Shown here in pieces: positions 17,540 to 26,399 of a stretch of 52,662 nucleotides of DNA. This stretch comes from Bacteroidia bacterium (GTDB lineage Bacteria; Bacteroidota; Bacteroidia; Chitinophagales; Saprospiraceae), in the NCBI GenBank assembly GCA_030429045.1, contig JAUIEA010000009.1, positions 1 to 52,662 of the forward strand, read 5' to 3'. Below the pieces are notes generated by a model. It was not told where the DNA came from and ran no database searches. It saw nothing but the letters and a program-made list of their open reading frames with translations. Position numbers and translations under genes: made by a program. Position 1 is the stretch's first letter. Each line of letters begins with the position of its first letter.

Positions 17540-19048
17540 CTACAGCTTACTCACTCTTCCCCAGTAGAATCCATCGTCAGTGATCACCTGAATCAGGTAG
17601 ATTCCTCCAATGAGGTCTGATATGTTGATAGTGCTCTCTTTGTACCTGCTCAACATCAACTTTCCGGTAATGGAGTATACCCGTACCTCCTGAATATCAT
17701 CGAAGTTGGATACAGTAACCTTACCTGTCGTCGGATTAGGATGGATACTTATTTCAATAAGTGAAGGGTCATCAGCGGAGGTAGACAATTCCAAATGAGT
17801 GACAATTGTGCTATCACATCCATATTGGTTCGTGAGTACGACAGTATATGTCCCCGCTTGATTGACCATAGATCCATCAGGGAGGGTGTATACCTCTCCA
17901 GATCCAAGGGTGTAATCTATCTCAACAGAATGGTCGGGATACAGGTAGATTGTATCCCAAATGCTATAAGCACGTCCTGAGCGTGTCGCCCTAAGTTGTA
18001 CGATACTTGGAGAAGCGCAATTATAGGTGATATTGTTGCCAATGTTGTCACTTAGTCCCGCATCTCCTTCCAGTACCGTCCAGTGCAGACTATCTGCGTT
18101 GGATTCTACGTCCAAGCTACCCGTGCCACAGGTATAGCCCCAGATGCTATCGATATAGGTTCGTGGATTATCTATCCAGTAGAGGAACTTGATCGTATCG
18201 AAAACACAGATATTGCACTCATCGACTGAACCCAAGGTATCTCCATCGATGATAGAGTTGGGACCTGAGTAAACGGCTGTATCTTGAAGGGCAGATGGGG
18301 CAGCTTTCATGATAGTAGCATGGTTTTGACTCACATAGGCTCTTGCATAACTTTCTGATGAAGTTGACGTCTGACCTAATTCGTGATCCATGCCAAATAA
18401 ATGACCAATCTCATGACCTACTACGACTGTTCCTGCTGCCAATGCACTCCATTTTACAACTCCAACTGACTTAAACATTGCAAATGGTCCTGGATTAATA
18501 GACATCAATGAAGCAACACCATTGCCACTACCTGGTGTCCCAGGAGCAGCGATATACACTATGGCATCATAATCAATGATATCCCTTTGGATAGTGATTT
18601 CATCCATTTTGCCATCATTTACTAATAGCAAATATGTGTATAGAGTAGTAAAAGGAGTGTTTTCCACATACGGTGCAGTAAAGTCACTAACCGTGAAGTT
18701 AAATCCTGGGTTATCTCCTTGTGCATTGTCTATCCCATCAGGTACATCTTGTGCGCTCTCCAGGATGATCTCAGTGATCTCCTGGTTATTGAGTCCCGTC
18801 ATATCTTGGATACGGGTATCATAGATAAGCAGTACCTCGATTGGGCGTGGACGGATCACTGTGTTGTTTCGTGATTCGCTGGCAGGGTTGGTTTCGGCTA
18901 TGTTGTAGCCTTGAGCCAACATGATCGAGTCACATTGCTCCATCGTAATCCTGCAACTCGTATGGTCGCGGGCCTCCTGGGCCCAGGAAGGAATCGCAAT
19001 AACAAGGAAAATCAATCCGAAGAAGAAGGTCGTTCTGGTTGCAATCAT
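17540..19048 (-). CDS. Secreted metzincin zinc protease with T9SS sorting domain (copy 3, mosaic)
   Basis: The 502-aa protein has the signal peptide MIATRTTFFFGLIFLVIAIP. The zinc site HEIGHLFGMDH (His212, Glu213, His216, His222) is intact. The N-terminal region after the signal peptide (CRITMEQCDSIMLAQGYNIA) and the middle region (YSGPNSIIDGDTLGSVDECN) are almost identical to copy 1, including an 83-bp perfect match (18855-18937 and 15484-15566). The C-terminal sorting domain instead matches copy 2 (HPNPTTGKVTVSNFDD). The catalytic core between the shared flanks has diverged. It is the first gene of the three-protease run and is divergent from the histidine kinase. Confidence 0.9.
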   Translation of the reverse strand: MIATRTTFFFGLIFLVIAIPSWAQEARDHTSCRITMEQCDSIMLAQGYNIAETNPASESRNNTVIRPRPIEVLLIYDTRIQDMTGLNNQEITEIILESAQDVPDGIDNAQGDNPGFNFTVSDFTAPYVENTPFTTLYTYLLLVNDGKMDEITIQRDIIDYDAIVYIAAPGTPGSGNGVASLMSINPGPFAMFKSVGVVKWSALAAGTVVVGHEIGHLFGMDHELGQTSTSSESYARAYVSQNHATIMKAAPSALQDTAVYSGPNSIIDGDTLGSVDECNICVFDTIKFLYWIDNPRTYIDSIWGYTCGTGSLDVESNADSLHWTVLEGDAGLSDNIGNNITYNCASPSIVQLRATRSGRAYSIWDTIYLYPDHSVEIDYTLGSGEVYTLPDGSMVNQAGTYTVVLTNQYGCDSTIVTHLELSTSADDPSLIEISIHPNPTTGKVTVSNFDDIQEVRVYSITGKLMLSRYKESTINISDLIGGIYLIQVITDDGFYWGRVSKL

Positions 19049-19295
19049 AGCTCTAGCATGAATGGACGTTGGTGATTTTGACTTTCCAATTTAAGGCTAT
19101 GCCTTCATGCATGGGCGCAGCTACCACCAATAGATGTAAACCAGGTCACGAAGGGGGCCATTCAGGATATGAACAGATTTTCTTCATTCATGATCTGCAC
19201 AGCCTCGTTCATCCATGTGCGTACAGGACTTGATGGCCACGGCGCATTATTGCCACTGACTGGGATTATCTTTGGAGAAAGCCAGTCCATTATTC

Positions 19296-21242
19296 ATGCT
19301 ATCCACATGGCGAACTCTTCCTTTCCTTCTGGTCGTACTCCTGGTGAGTGGAGTAAACCTCCTGTCCGGTCAGCATCCGCATGAACAGATCTATACCATG
19401 GAGGATGGCCTGCCATCATTGGACCTGAATGGTCTGTATTTTTCAGTAGATGGTTCAATCTGGGCCAATTACGTTTCCGGTGAATTTCTATCCCGATATG
19501 ATGGTACAAAATGGACAATCATCCGATTTTCAGAATTGGGCCTGCCCTCTGGCATGAGCATGGTCACAGAAGACAAACATGGTCTCTGGCTGTATAAACA
19601 AGAACCGAATGAGGTCACCCTGGTACGTTTCCAAAATGAGGCTTCGTGGAAAAAATACTCCCTTCCTGGTGGGTACATCTGTACCTTCAATCCATCTGAC
19701 CCGTCACTCATCGTACTGGATCGCCTCGGCAAGGCGTATACTTATTCTGAAATAGAAGATGCATTCATCTCGAATACCAACTATCAACTACATTCCCCAC
19801 CAAAAGAAGGTTTGACTGTTTCTGGGTACCGGTATTGGTTCAATTCTTCTACCCCTACATGGTCATTTTGGGAAGGCTCCACCAAATACGCCGGAGCAGA
19901 GCGAGATCACCATTGGCATCTGGTGGAGCAAACAGGCATCTCGTTCTCCATTAACGGATACGTCTGTCAATATTATATTGACCGGGAAAACCTTTACTTA
20001 TCCGACAGTATCTCTGAAAGGCCGATACAGATAAGAACATTGGCAGGACAATCCCTTGTCCCGCAAAGACTGGTCAGCATCAAACCCTGGGCGCCTTCGG
20101 GTCAGATACGGCAACCTGCTGTAGTGGTGAAAAACCCTCTAACCAATGTTCTCTCCCTGTACACCCTGGATTCTCTGGGTCAAGCAGATGAAATCCTCAG
20201 TCATGTGCGGCACGATCATGTGTACAATTTTGCTCAAGACAAGCATGGGAACTGGTGGTATGCGACCGCTTCCGGGATAGTCCGCACGAACCCTGCAATC
20301 ACTGTTTTTGACACGCGCAATCCATCCATGGTTACAGGGCTACAGGTCATCGGAGAAGATGAGGAAGGCTTGATCTGGATAGGTGGATATGACGGAAATG
20401 GTGGATTCGCCAGGTGGGATGGACATGAATTCAGCTATTTTTCTCCTGTAGAAAACGACGCGAGGGTTTTACCTGGCTTTTTTTCAGGCCCCGACAGTTA
20501 CCAATATTATTTCATGGCGAACAAGGGTCTATTCGCCATCGGCCATGGCCTTGCGTCTACCCTGACAGACCAGGAAGGTCAACTCATTCATGGCTACTAC
20601 TTGCACCCACTCTCCACCGGTGAAGTGGGAATGGGGCTGGTCAAAAATGGATTAGGACTGGGTAGGCTGAACGAAGGGAAGCTGACTCATTTTCGAACCA
20701 TCGGCATGGACAAGGGCATGTCGTTAATTAATGTCCAGACCCTGGCCGAAGATCGGCGCGGACGGATCTGGATGGGTCGGCTCAATCAGGGTCTGGCGAT
20801 CTATGACCCCGCCCGGGATACGGCTGTGACCTGGCCAAGAACCCCTGCTACCCCCAACAGTATCGGTGCCCTCAGTACATGTGTCGACCGGGAAGGAACA
20901 CTATGGCTGGGCGCCCACAATGGCCTATATCGGTTGCCTTCTCCTGAGGCGTTCAACTACCTCCAGGATGATCCACGCACTCACCTGGAACATATTCCTT
21001 TGCCCGGCCATGATACCAGTCGAGTCAGCGTGATTCACGAGGTGATACCTCGTTATCGGCACCGTGCAGGGACTCTATTTCAAACAGCGATCTGGCCCCC
21101 GGATATTCACCTTGCGATATGGAGAAGAATTGCCCGTAGGCGGCACAGAACAAAATGCCGTCCTCCTCGACTCCGGAGGAAAATTGTGGATCGGGACCGA
21201 AAGCGGTGCCCTATCCATCGATATGGACCAGCTTGTTTTTGA
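19296..21242 (+). CDS. Two-component sensor, N-terminal beta-propeller part (frameshifted)
   Basis: The first part of a hybrid-like sensor begins with a signal or anchor sequence (LPFLLVVLLVSGVNLLSGQ), best started at the ATG at 19296; a TTG at 19272 is an alternative. Reg_prop-type propeller blades follow, with phrases such as YTMEDGLPSLDLNGLYFSVD, EDEEGLIWIGGYDGNGGFAR, DRRGRIWMGRLNQGLAI and DREGTLWLGAHNGLYRL. The authentic frame is lost near 21045; after that the reading frame gives Arg-rich text with no homology until the stop at 21242. The downstream ORF continues the propeller in another frame, so the two once formed one LytS/YpdA-type histidine kinase. Confidence 0.85.
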   Translation: MLSTWRTLPFLLVVLLVSGVNLLSGQHPHEQIYTMEDGLPSLDLNGLYFSVDGSIWANYVSGEFLSRYDGTKWTIIRFSELGLPSGMSMVTEDKHGLWLYKQEPNEVTLVRFQNEASWKKYSLPGGYICTFNPSDPSLIVLDRLGKAYTYSEIEDAFISNTNYQLHSPPKEGLTVSGYRYWFNSSTPTWSFWEGSTKYAGAERDHHWHLVEQTGISFSINGYVCQYYIDRENLYLSDSISERPIQIRTLAGQSLVPQRLVSIKPWAPSGQIRQPAVVVKNPLTNVLSLYTLDSLGQADEILSHVRHDHVYNFAQDKHGNWWYATASGIVRTNPAITVFDTRNPSMVTGLQVIGEDEEGLIWIGGYDGNGGFARWDGHEFSYFSPVENDARVLPGFFSGPDSYQYYFMANKGLFAIGHGLASTLTDQEGQLIHGYYLHPLSTGEVGMGLVKNGLGLGRLNEGKLTHFRTIGMDKGMSLINVQTLAEDRRGRIWMGRLNQGLAIYDPARDTAVTWPRTPATPNSIGALSTCVDREGTLWLGAHNGLYRLPSPEAFNYLQDDPRTHLEHIPLPGHDTSRVSVIHEVIPRYRHRAGTLFQTAIWPPDIHLAIWRRIARRRHRTKCRPPRLRRKIVDRDRKRCPIHRYGPACF

Positions 21243-22365
21243 CACCTCCGCCACGACTATCCAACTGATCTCGTTCGCTGCCGGAGGACAGGAAATAAAT
21301 ATCCAGAATCATGCGATCGGACATTTTCCTGCGGAACATCGAAATATTTCATTCTCCTTTCTCCCGTCCGGAAATGATGCCCTGCAGGATGCTCTGTTTT
21401 ATGATATCTCCATATTCAATGAAGATCAGGATACGCTGTACAGCATTTCTCAAAGCCGGGACCGTCATGTCAACCTGGCCTATATCCCTTCCGGCCAGTA
21501 CACCATCCATATCGTCGCGTTCAAACATGGCGTTGAATGCGGTTCTGCCCACTACACGTTCAGGGTCAATCGCCTGCTCAAAGAAAATCCCTGGTTCTGG
21601 ACAGGTCTGAGCGTTCTGGTTGCGGCCTTATTGCTGGTGTGGTTCTGGAGTTATTCCACACGCCAACGACAGGCATTGCACTATCAGATAGCCCTGGAAA
21701 GCGCCCGTCGTGAACGCGATGCACTCAAGGCAAAAGCACTGGGAAATTTCTTCAACCCCCATTTCTTGAACAACTCCCTGCATTGGGTTCAAAGCCGCTA
21801 TCGCAAGGACCCCGAGACAGCCGTGCTGGTCGGCAGGCTCGCCCAGAATGTCGACCTGCTGTTCGCCAATACGCGCAGTGGTCAGGTCACCCACAGCCTG
21901 AGACAGGAGCTCACCATCGTCGAGAATTATCTGCGGATCCAGGAGATCCGGTTTGGGCAGGGACTGATCACCCATGTCTCGCTCCCGGAGGAAAATGACT
22001 GGCTTGCAGAGGTCCAGGTTCCGGCCCTGATGGTCCAGATCCACACAGAAAATGCCATCGAATCCGGCATTCGCAACAGGCCCGGTGCCTGCCATTTCAA
22101 CCTGGACATTTCCCGGGACCCTGCCGGCACCCTGATCACCATCGAAGATGACGGTCGCGGACGGCCAGAGCAGCAGATCAACGGAGAAAGCACCCACAAT
22201 GGGTCTACGTCGGTGATGGAGAACCTGATCGAATTATTCAATCAATATAATGCCCATCCCATCCGGGTCGACTATGAGGATCGCATCCTGGTCACCGATG
22301 GCGTCTCGCATGGCACACGGGTGCGCATTTATATCCCCACAAACTACCGCTATGACTTTTCTTAA
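21064..22365 (+). CDS. Two-component sensor, C-terminal kinase part (LytS/YpdA type, after frameshift)
   Basis: It carries the last propeller blade (LWIGTESGALSIDMD), a Y_Y_Y-like strand domain (about residues 85-170), a transmembrane helix (about 178-196), and the His_kinase domain. The phosphorylated His233 is in FFNPHFLNNSLHW, followed by LRQELTIVENYLRIQEIRFG, the N-box-like PALMVQIHTENAIESGI, and the ATP-lid region IEDDGRGRPEQ. The open frame can be followed upstream to about 21046 (YLVIGTVQGLY), confirming that it is the continuation of the propeller. Its stop overlaps the response regulator start by 14 bp. If no full-length protein is made, this part has no clear start and may be inactive. 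Confidence 0.85.
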   Translation: MQGLYFKQRSGPRIFTLRYGEELPVGGTEQNAVLLDSGGKLWIGTESGALSIDMDQLVFDTSATTIQLISFAAGGQEINIQNHAIGHFPAEHRNISFSFLPSGNDALQDALFYDISIFNEDQDTLYSISQSRDRHVNLAYIPSGQYTIHIVAFKHGVECGSAHYTFRVNRLLKENPWFWTGLSVLVAALLLVWFWSYSTRQRQALHYQIALESARRERDALKAKALGNFFNPHFLNNSLHWVQSRYRKDPETAVLVGRLAQNVDLLFANTRSGQVTHSLRQELTIVENYLRIQEIRFGQGLITHVSLPEENDWLAEVQVPALMVQIHTENAIESGIRNRPGACHFNLDISRDPAGTLITIEDDGRGRPEQQINGESTHNGSTSVMENLIELFNQYNAHPIRVDYEDRILVTDGVSHGTRVRIYIPTNYRYDFS

Positions 22366-23119
22366 ACTCCGGGCATTGGTCATCGAGGATGAGGCCCAGG
22401 TGCGGGATGAACTGATCTCTGCCTTGAATGAGACCGTCGATTTTGAAGTGGTCGGTCATGCCGACGCCGTTGAGTCCGGGTTCCAATTGATCTCCAACAC
22501 AGAGGCGGATGTGGTCTTCCTGGACATCAAACTGATCGGCGGGGATGCCTTCCAATTGCTGACCCTGTTGCGTCGCCACCAGAAGGTCATCCCCCCGGTG
22601 GTGATCAATACCGGATTTCGTGATTTTGATAATGCCAAACGGGTCCACAATGATTTCCATGACCTTGTCATCCACATCCTGAATAAACCGTTCTGGGAAG
22701 ATTGGACCCAGCATCAGGCTTCCATCCTGGACGCCCTGTACTCACATCGTCAAACCCGGCGATTAGCGCATCACACCCCGATGGTCGACCCCATGATCCC
22801 CCTCCAGGATGGCCGTCAGAGCTATTTGATCCATCCGCGGGATATCGTCCAGGTCCGCACCGGACCCAAAGGGCTGGGAAAGACCGAGGTCGTTCTCGAA
22901 TCGATGGAATTTGGATGCAGTCTTTCCCTCGCACAGCTGCTAGAGCAACTCCCTTCCCATATCATTCAGATCAACCGCTTTGAAGCCGTCAACCTCAACT
23001 GGGTATCCATGATCAACCATGGGGAGAAAACCATTCTCCTGCGAAATGGTCAAACCTGTTCTGTCGGAAATGCCTTTTATCCGGATCTCTGTCGCCTGAT
23101 GGATCCACAGCGGAAATGA
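22352..23119 (+). CDS. LytTR-family response regulator
   Basis: The 255-aa protein has a receiver domain at about residues 7-125, with acidic residues at Glu12-Asp13 and phosphoacceptor Asp58 (VVFLDIKLIGGD). A LytTR-type DNA-binding domain follows at about 150-250 (RQSYLIHPRDIVQVRTGPKG, then RFEAVNLNWVSMINHG). The ATG at 22352 (MTFLKLRALVIEDEAQ) overlaps the kinase stop by 14 bp and starts just before the first receiver strand; the longer frame from 22250 is out of phase with the kinase and not supported. It pairs with the frameshifted sensor kinase. In the LytTR family the C-terminal domain binds direct repeats upstream of target genes, none of which I can identify here. Confidence 0.93.
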   Translation: MTFLKLRALVIEDEAQVRDELISALNETVDFEVVGHADAVESGFQLISNTEADVVFLDIKLIGGDAFQLLTLLRRHQKVIPPVVINTGFRDFDNAKRVHNDFHDLVIHILNKPFWEDWTQHQASILDALYSHRQTRRLAHHTPMVDPMIPLQDGRQSYLIHPRDIVQVRTGPKGLGKTEVVLESMEFGCSLSLAQLLEQLPSHIIQINRFEAVNLNWVSMINHGEKTILLRNGQTCSVGNAFYPDLCRLMDPQRK

Positions 23120-23155
23120 GGATAGTCATTCCCCTATCCCCTATCTTCCCGCCCT

Positions 23156-23878
23156 ATGCCGGATTCATTTCACTCTGAACTGGAGATCCTCTACCAGGAC
23201 GCCGACTTGGTGGCTGTGAACAAACCCCACGGACTCCTGGTGCATCGGTCCAATCTGGCCATGGATGCCAGGCAGTTTGCCGTGCAGATCCTGAGGAGTC
23301 AGCTGATGGGTCGGCATGTCTATCCCTGCCATCGCATTGATCGCAAGACGGGAGGCGTCCTCCTCTTTGCCCTGGATTCGGAGATGGCCCGGGCCATCCA
23401 GGATGAATTTCATGCCGGCCAGATGGACAAGCGCTATCTGGCCATTGTCAGAGGATGGTTCCCGGAGGAGATCACCGTCGATTATCCCATCACCAATCAT
23501 GAAGGCAAGACCGGTGATGCCATCACGGCCTTCAAACGACTGGAAAAAACAGAGATCGATGTCCCCTTCGGCCAACATCCGACGTCCCGCTACTCCCTGA
23601 TCGAAGCTCGTCCCCTCACCGGCCGCACCCACCAGATCCGCCGCCACTGCGACCATATCTTCCACCCCATCATCGGCGACCGGCCCCACGGGTGCAACAA
23701 GCAGAACAAACTCTTTTTGGAAACATGGGGCATGAAGACCATGCTGCTGCATGCCCATCACCTGTCATTCACACATCCGCGGACGAAAGAAGCTGTGACC
23801 ATTACCGCCCCGCTGCAAGCCGAGTTTTTGAGGATGCTGGAAGTGCTGGAGTTTGGCGGGGAGGAGTTGAGGGGTTGA
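23156..23878 (+). CDS. truC: RluA-family pseudouridine synthase (TruC-like)
   Basis: The 240-aa protein has the RluA-family catalytic motif CHRIDRKTGGVLLFAL with Asp62. It also has the opening motif VAVNKPHGLLVHRS and the later motif ARPLTGRTHQIRRHCDH. It isomerises uridine to pseudouridine in RNA. The lack of an S4 domain and the length of about 240 aa favour the TruC (tRNA position 65) subgroup; RluA is an alternative. It starts 36 bp after the response regulator. Its last codons (EELRG) are read through the beginning of a purine-rich repeat. Confidence 0.85.
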   Translation: MPDSFHSELEILYQDADLVAVNKPHGLLVHRSNLAMDARQFAVQILRSQLMGRHVYPCHRIDRKTGGVLLFALDSEMARAIQDEFHAGQMDKRYLAIVRGWFPEEITVDYPITNHEGKTGDAITAFKRLEKTEIDVPFGQHPTSRYSLIEARPLTGRTHQIRRHCDHIFHPIIGDRPHGCNKQNKLFLETWGMKTMLLHAHHLSFTHPRTKEAVTITAPLQAEFLRMLEVLEFGGEELRG

Positions 23879-23890
23879 GGAGTTCAAGGT
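23858..23890 (+). repeat. Purine-rich 3'-end repeat, copy 2 (divergent)
   Basis: GGGGAGGAGTTGAGGGGTTG is followed by AGGAGTTCAAGG. It shares GGAGGAGTTGAGG with copies at 5766 and 33081. It overlaps the last codons and stop of the pseudouridine synthase gene, so the repeat supplies its C-terminal residues. Confidence 0.65.
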
Positions 23891-24263
23891 TGATCATCAG
23901 ATGATTGATAGACAAAGCACGTTTAGCTATTTTCCAATATTCCAGGATTCATTGAAGCAATTTTTGATCCGGGCCCCAGGACACTCCAAATTTTTTCATA
24001 ATTTGAGAGAAAATCATATACGTCTAATTCTATTGGCCAGGGGTGACAATCTTCAAGCCAGGTGATCCAGCACAAACATGACTTTTTATTCGACTGACGC
24101 CCAAGGCGTTCCTTCTGACCATATGAATCGCGATGTTCAAGCATGGATCCATAAATCCAGGGAAAGGCTGGAAAACCAAGCGCACGATCTCATCTTTTCC
24201 CTATGCTGAAACCGTAACATCTTCCATCTGATATCTTTTTTCCTAATTTTTATTAAAATCTGA
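23879..24263. other. Intergenic region, no gene seen
   Basis: The 385-bp stretch is AT-richer than its surroundings. A short minus-strand frame at 23923-24144 shows no recognisable domain or coding character. The promoter of the HYR-protein gene is expected here but no clear box can be assigned. Confidence 0.5.
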
Positions 24264-25946
24264 ATGACTATGCGAAAAATCCTCGTCTTTACAGGTATTC
24301 CAACTCTTCCATGCATCCTTATCCTCCTGTTGGCTATGATCAGCTACACTGATCTACAAGCCCAATGTTCCGATCCTGACACGGAGAGTCCCAATATTAG
24401 CTGTCCGGAAGACATCGTCGCCAATGTGGATGCTGGAACCTGCTGTGCGGCCATCTCCATTCCTTCTCCAACAGGATCAGATAATTGCCCGGAGATTACT
24501 TTTTCGAACGATTACAACGGAACAGATGACGCAAGTGGTATGTATTTTACCGGTGAGATCATTGTAACCTGGACTGTTACCGACGGGGCGGGTCTCACAT
24601 CAAGTTGTGACCAAAGTGTGACCGTTGTAGATAATGAGGCCCCCGTTATCGGTTATACAGATGAAGTCTGTTTCGGGGAATACCTCGAATGTTTGACAGA
24701 ACAACAAGTTTTAGCAGCCGAATTGGAAGCAGAACTGGAAGCATTTATTGCCAATTGCAACGGTGACCCAGCCTGCTTGAAACAAGCCCAAAATCTAGCG
24801 TTGCAAATTGATGAGGCAAAGCGAAAGGGATTGTTTCGATGCTTCATTACGCTAAGAAACTGTGATGTCATTCCTGCGGAAAATAATCTGATGCCAGAGA
24901 TCGTGATCGAAGTCCTTGCAGGCAACTGTGAAGCCTATGTAAACCCCGGTCCGACAGTCATGGAAAATTGTACAGAATTCGTTCTCGACAATGATTACAA
25001 CAATGTGGCGTCGGGAGAAGGGATGTATCCTGTCGGCACGACCCTGGTCACCTGGACAGCTGTTGATCAGTACGGCAACATCAGCACGGCCTCCCGCAAT
25101 ATCATTGTACTGGATCTGATTGCCCCGGATGCCCATTGTCAGGATATGACCATCCAACTCGATGCAAACGGCACAGCCACCGTGAATGCTGAAGATATCG
25201 ACAATGGCTCAAATGACAATTGTTCTGATGTTAACCTGGCCATTATTGCCGGGCAAACCACCTTCAATTGCGATGATGTGGACCAGAGTTTTGAAGTAGA
25301 ACTGGAGGCAACCGATGATTACGGCAACAAGGCAAGTTGCCTGGCAACTGTGACGGTTTCAGACAGCGACCTCCCCGATACGGATTGCGATGACGTCGCT
25401 GATCCGTGCGATGTCTGCCCTGACGGTGACGACTCCATGGATGCCAATGGAGATGGCATCCCGGATTGCAGTCAATTGCTGCCGTACGCCGAATACAGCG
25501 AGGATTGGAAGTGCAAAAACAACAAGATCAATATTTGCCATAACGGCAATACACTTTGCATCAGTAAAAATGCTCTTGCTGCACATGTCAACAATCACGG
25601 CGATGCAGTCGGCCCCTGTCAGTCTTGTGGTGGGCGGAACCTCATCCCTCCGGTGTATAATCTGCCTGCTTCCTCTGCAGTACTGAATGGGGAATTAGAT
25701 TTCACCGTTTCCCCGAATCCGGCCAACGCCATAGTCACACTTGACATCCACGGTCTGGATGACGCCGACGGAACCCTCATCCTGTTCGACCAGATGGGTA
25801 GAGAGTTGTTGAATCAGAATGTAGCCGCTGGCACCCATATTCTTACAATGAACTTGCCTGAAGGATCATTCCCCACTGGCACTTACGTGATAAGAATAGT
25901 TTCAGCGGATAAACTGTTGACCAAATCGTTGATCATCCACCGATAA
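24264..25946 (+). CDS. Secreted HYR-domain protein with T9SS type A sorting domain
   Basis: The 560-aa protein starts with a signal peptide (LPCILILLLAMISYTDLQAQ). Two to three HYR units follow: one at about residues 40-125 (CPEDIVANVDAGTCCAAISI ... TVTDGAGLTSSCDQSVTVVD), one at about 200-290, and one with TATVNAEDIDNGSNDNCSD. A Glu/Ala-rich helical insert lies at about 145-175. A Ca-binding, thrombospondin-3-like run (DLPDTDCDDVADPCDVCPDG) follows, then a compact Cys/His motif (CHNGNTLCISKNALAAHVNN through GPCQSC), and a type A sorting domain (VSPNPANAIVTLDI). It is probably a surface or extracellular adhesion protein. The ATG at 24264 has a second in-frame ATG two codons later. A strong terminator follows. 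Confidence 0.88.
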   Translation: MTMRKILVFTGIPTLPCILILLLAMISYTDLQAQCSDPDTESPNISCPEDIVANVDAGTCCAAISIPSPTGSDNCPEITFSNDYNGTDDASGMYFTGEIIVTWTVTDGAGLTSSCDQSVTVVDNEAPVIGYTDEVCFGEYLECLTEQQVLAAELEAELEAFIANCNGDPACLKQAQNLALQIDEAKRKGLFRCFITLRNCDVIPAENNLMPEIVIEVLAGNCEAYVNPGPTVMENCTEFVLDNDYNNVASGEGMYPVGTTLVTWTAVDQYGNISTASRNIIVLDLIAPDAHCQDMTIQLDANGTATVNAEDIDNGSNDNCSDVNLAIIAGQTTFNCDDVDQSFEVELEATDDYGNKASCLATVTVSDSDLPDTDCDDVADPCDVCPDGDDSMDANGDGIPDCSQLLPYAEYSEDWKCKNNKINICHNGNTLCISKNALAAHVNNHGDAVGPCQSCGGRNLIPPVYNLPASSAVLNGELDFTVSPNPANAIVTLDIHGLDDADGTLILFDQMGRELLNQNVAAGTHILTMNLPEGSFPTGTYVIRIVSADKLLTKSLIIHR

Positions 25947-25969
25947 CCCGCCCTGAAAGGATGAACACA

Positions 25970-26003
25970 GGCCGGATGCCCTTCAGGTGTCCGGCCTTTT
26001 TTT
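25970..26003 (+). terminator. Rho-independent terminator after the HYR-protein gene
   Basis: A perfect 7-bp stem GGCCGGA / TCCGGCC (25970-25976 with 25990-25996) has a 13-nt loop and is followed by seven T residues. It lies 24 bp after the stop codon. Confidence 0.9.
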
Positions 26004-26038
26004 GTACACGATACATAGCTATCGACCACCAAGACAGA

Positions 26039-26088
26039 TTTCCAACAAATTAAAACAAGGAATAAGAAAGTGGGAAATCGAAAGCGGA
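26039..26088. repeat. About 48-bp intergenic direct repeat, copy 1
   Basis: The copy includes CAACAAATTAAA and AGAAAGTGGGAAATC, followed by GAAAG. Copy 2 lies at 26239-26288 with the same words and a few indels. The core (ATAAGAAAG..GGAAATCG.AAG) also resembles positions 80-104 at the start of the window. Confidence 0.7.
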
Positions 26089-26238
26089 ACGCGTAACGCG
26101 TAACGCAAAAGTGGGAAAACTTAATTTTTAATGCAGTACTTTAACATTACCATCCAAGCCCTGAAGGGGCGCAAGAAAAACAAGGGCATATCAAAGATGA
26201 ATTGGTGATCCTACCTCAGAAAAACTGAGCCGCATTTT

Positions 26239-26288
26239 CAACAAATTAAATAAGGAATAAAAAATGAGAAAGTGGGAAATCAAAAGGA
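26239..26288. repeat. About 48-bp intergenic direct repeat, copy 2
   Basis: It contains CAACAAATTAAATAAGGAAT, then AGAAAGTGGGAAATCAAAAG, matching copy 1 at 26039-26088 with small differences. The copies are 200 bp apart in direct orientation. Confidence 0.7.
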
Positions 26289-26399
26289 GAATAGCGAAAA
26301 TAAATATTGGATCCAGAGGATTTATCAATTCCTGGACCACATTCATTTCTTTGGGATCTGGTCTGTGATGCATCCGAAGTCAGATCAGATTTTTCGAGA

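Larger units (their letters stand above)
26004..26399. other. Intergenic region with direct repeats, no gene seen
   Basis: The 396-bp AT-rich stretch contains the direct repeat pair listed separately, an alternating GCGTAACGCGTAACGC stretch (26090-26105) and a CCCTGAAGGGG palindrome (26159-26169). No coding sequence was recognised. Confidence 0.6.

Noticed and set aside
23923-24144. 73-aa minus-strand frame between truC and the HYR gene
   Set aside because: No homology, signal peptide or operon context was seen, and its composition does not look coding.
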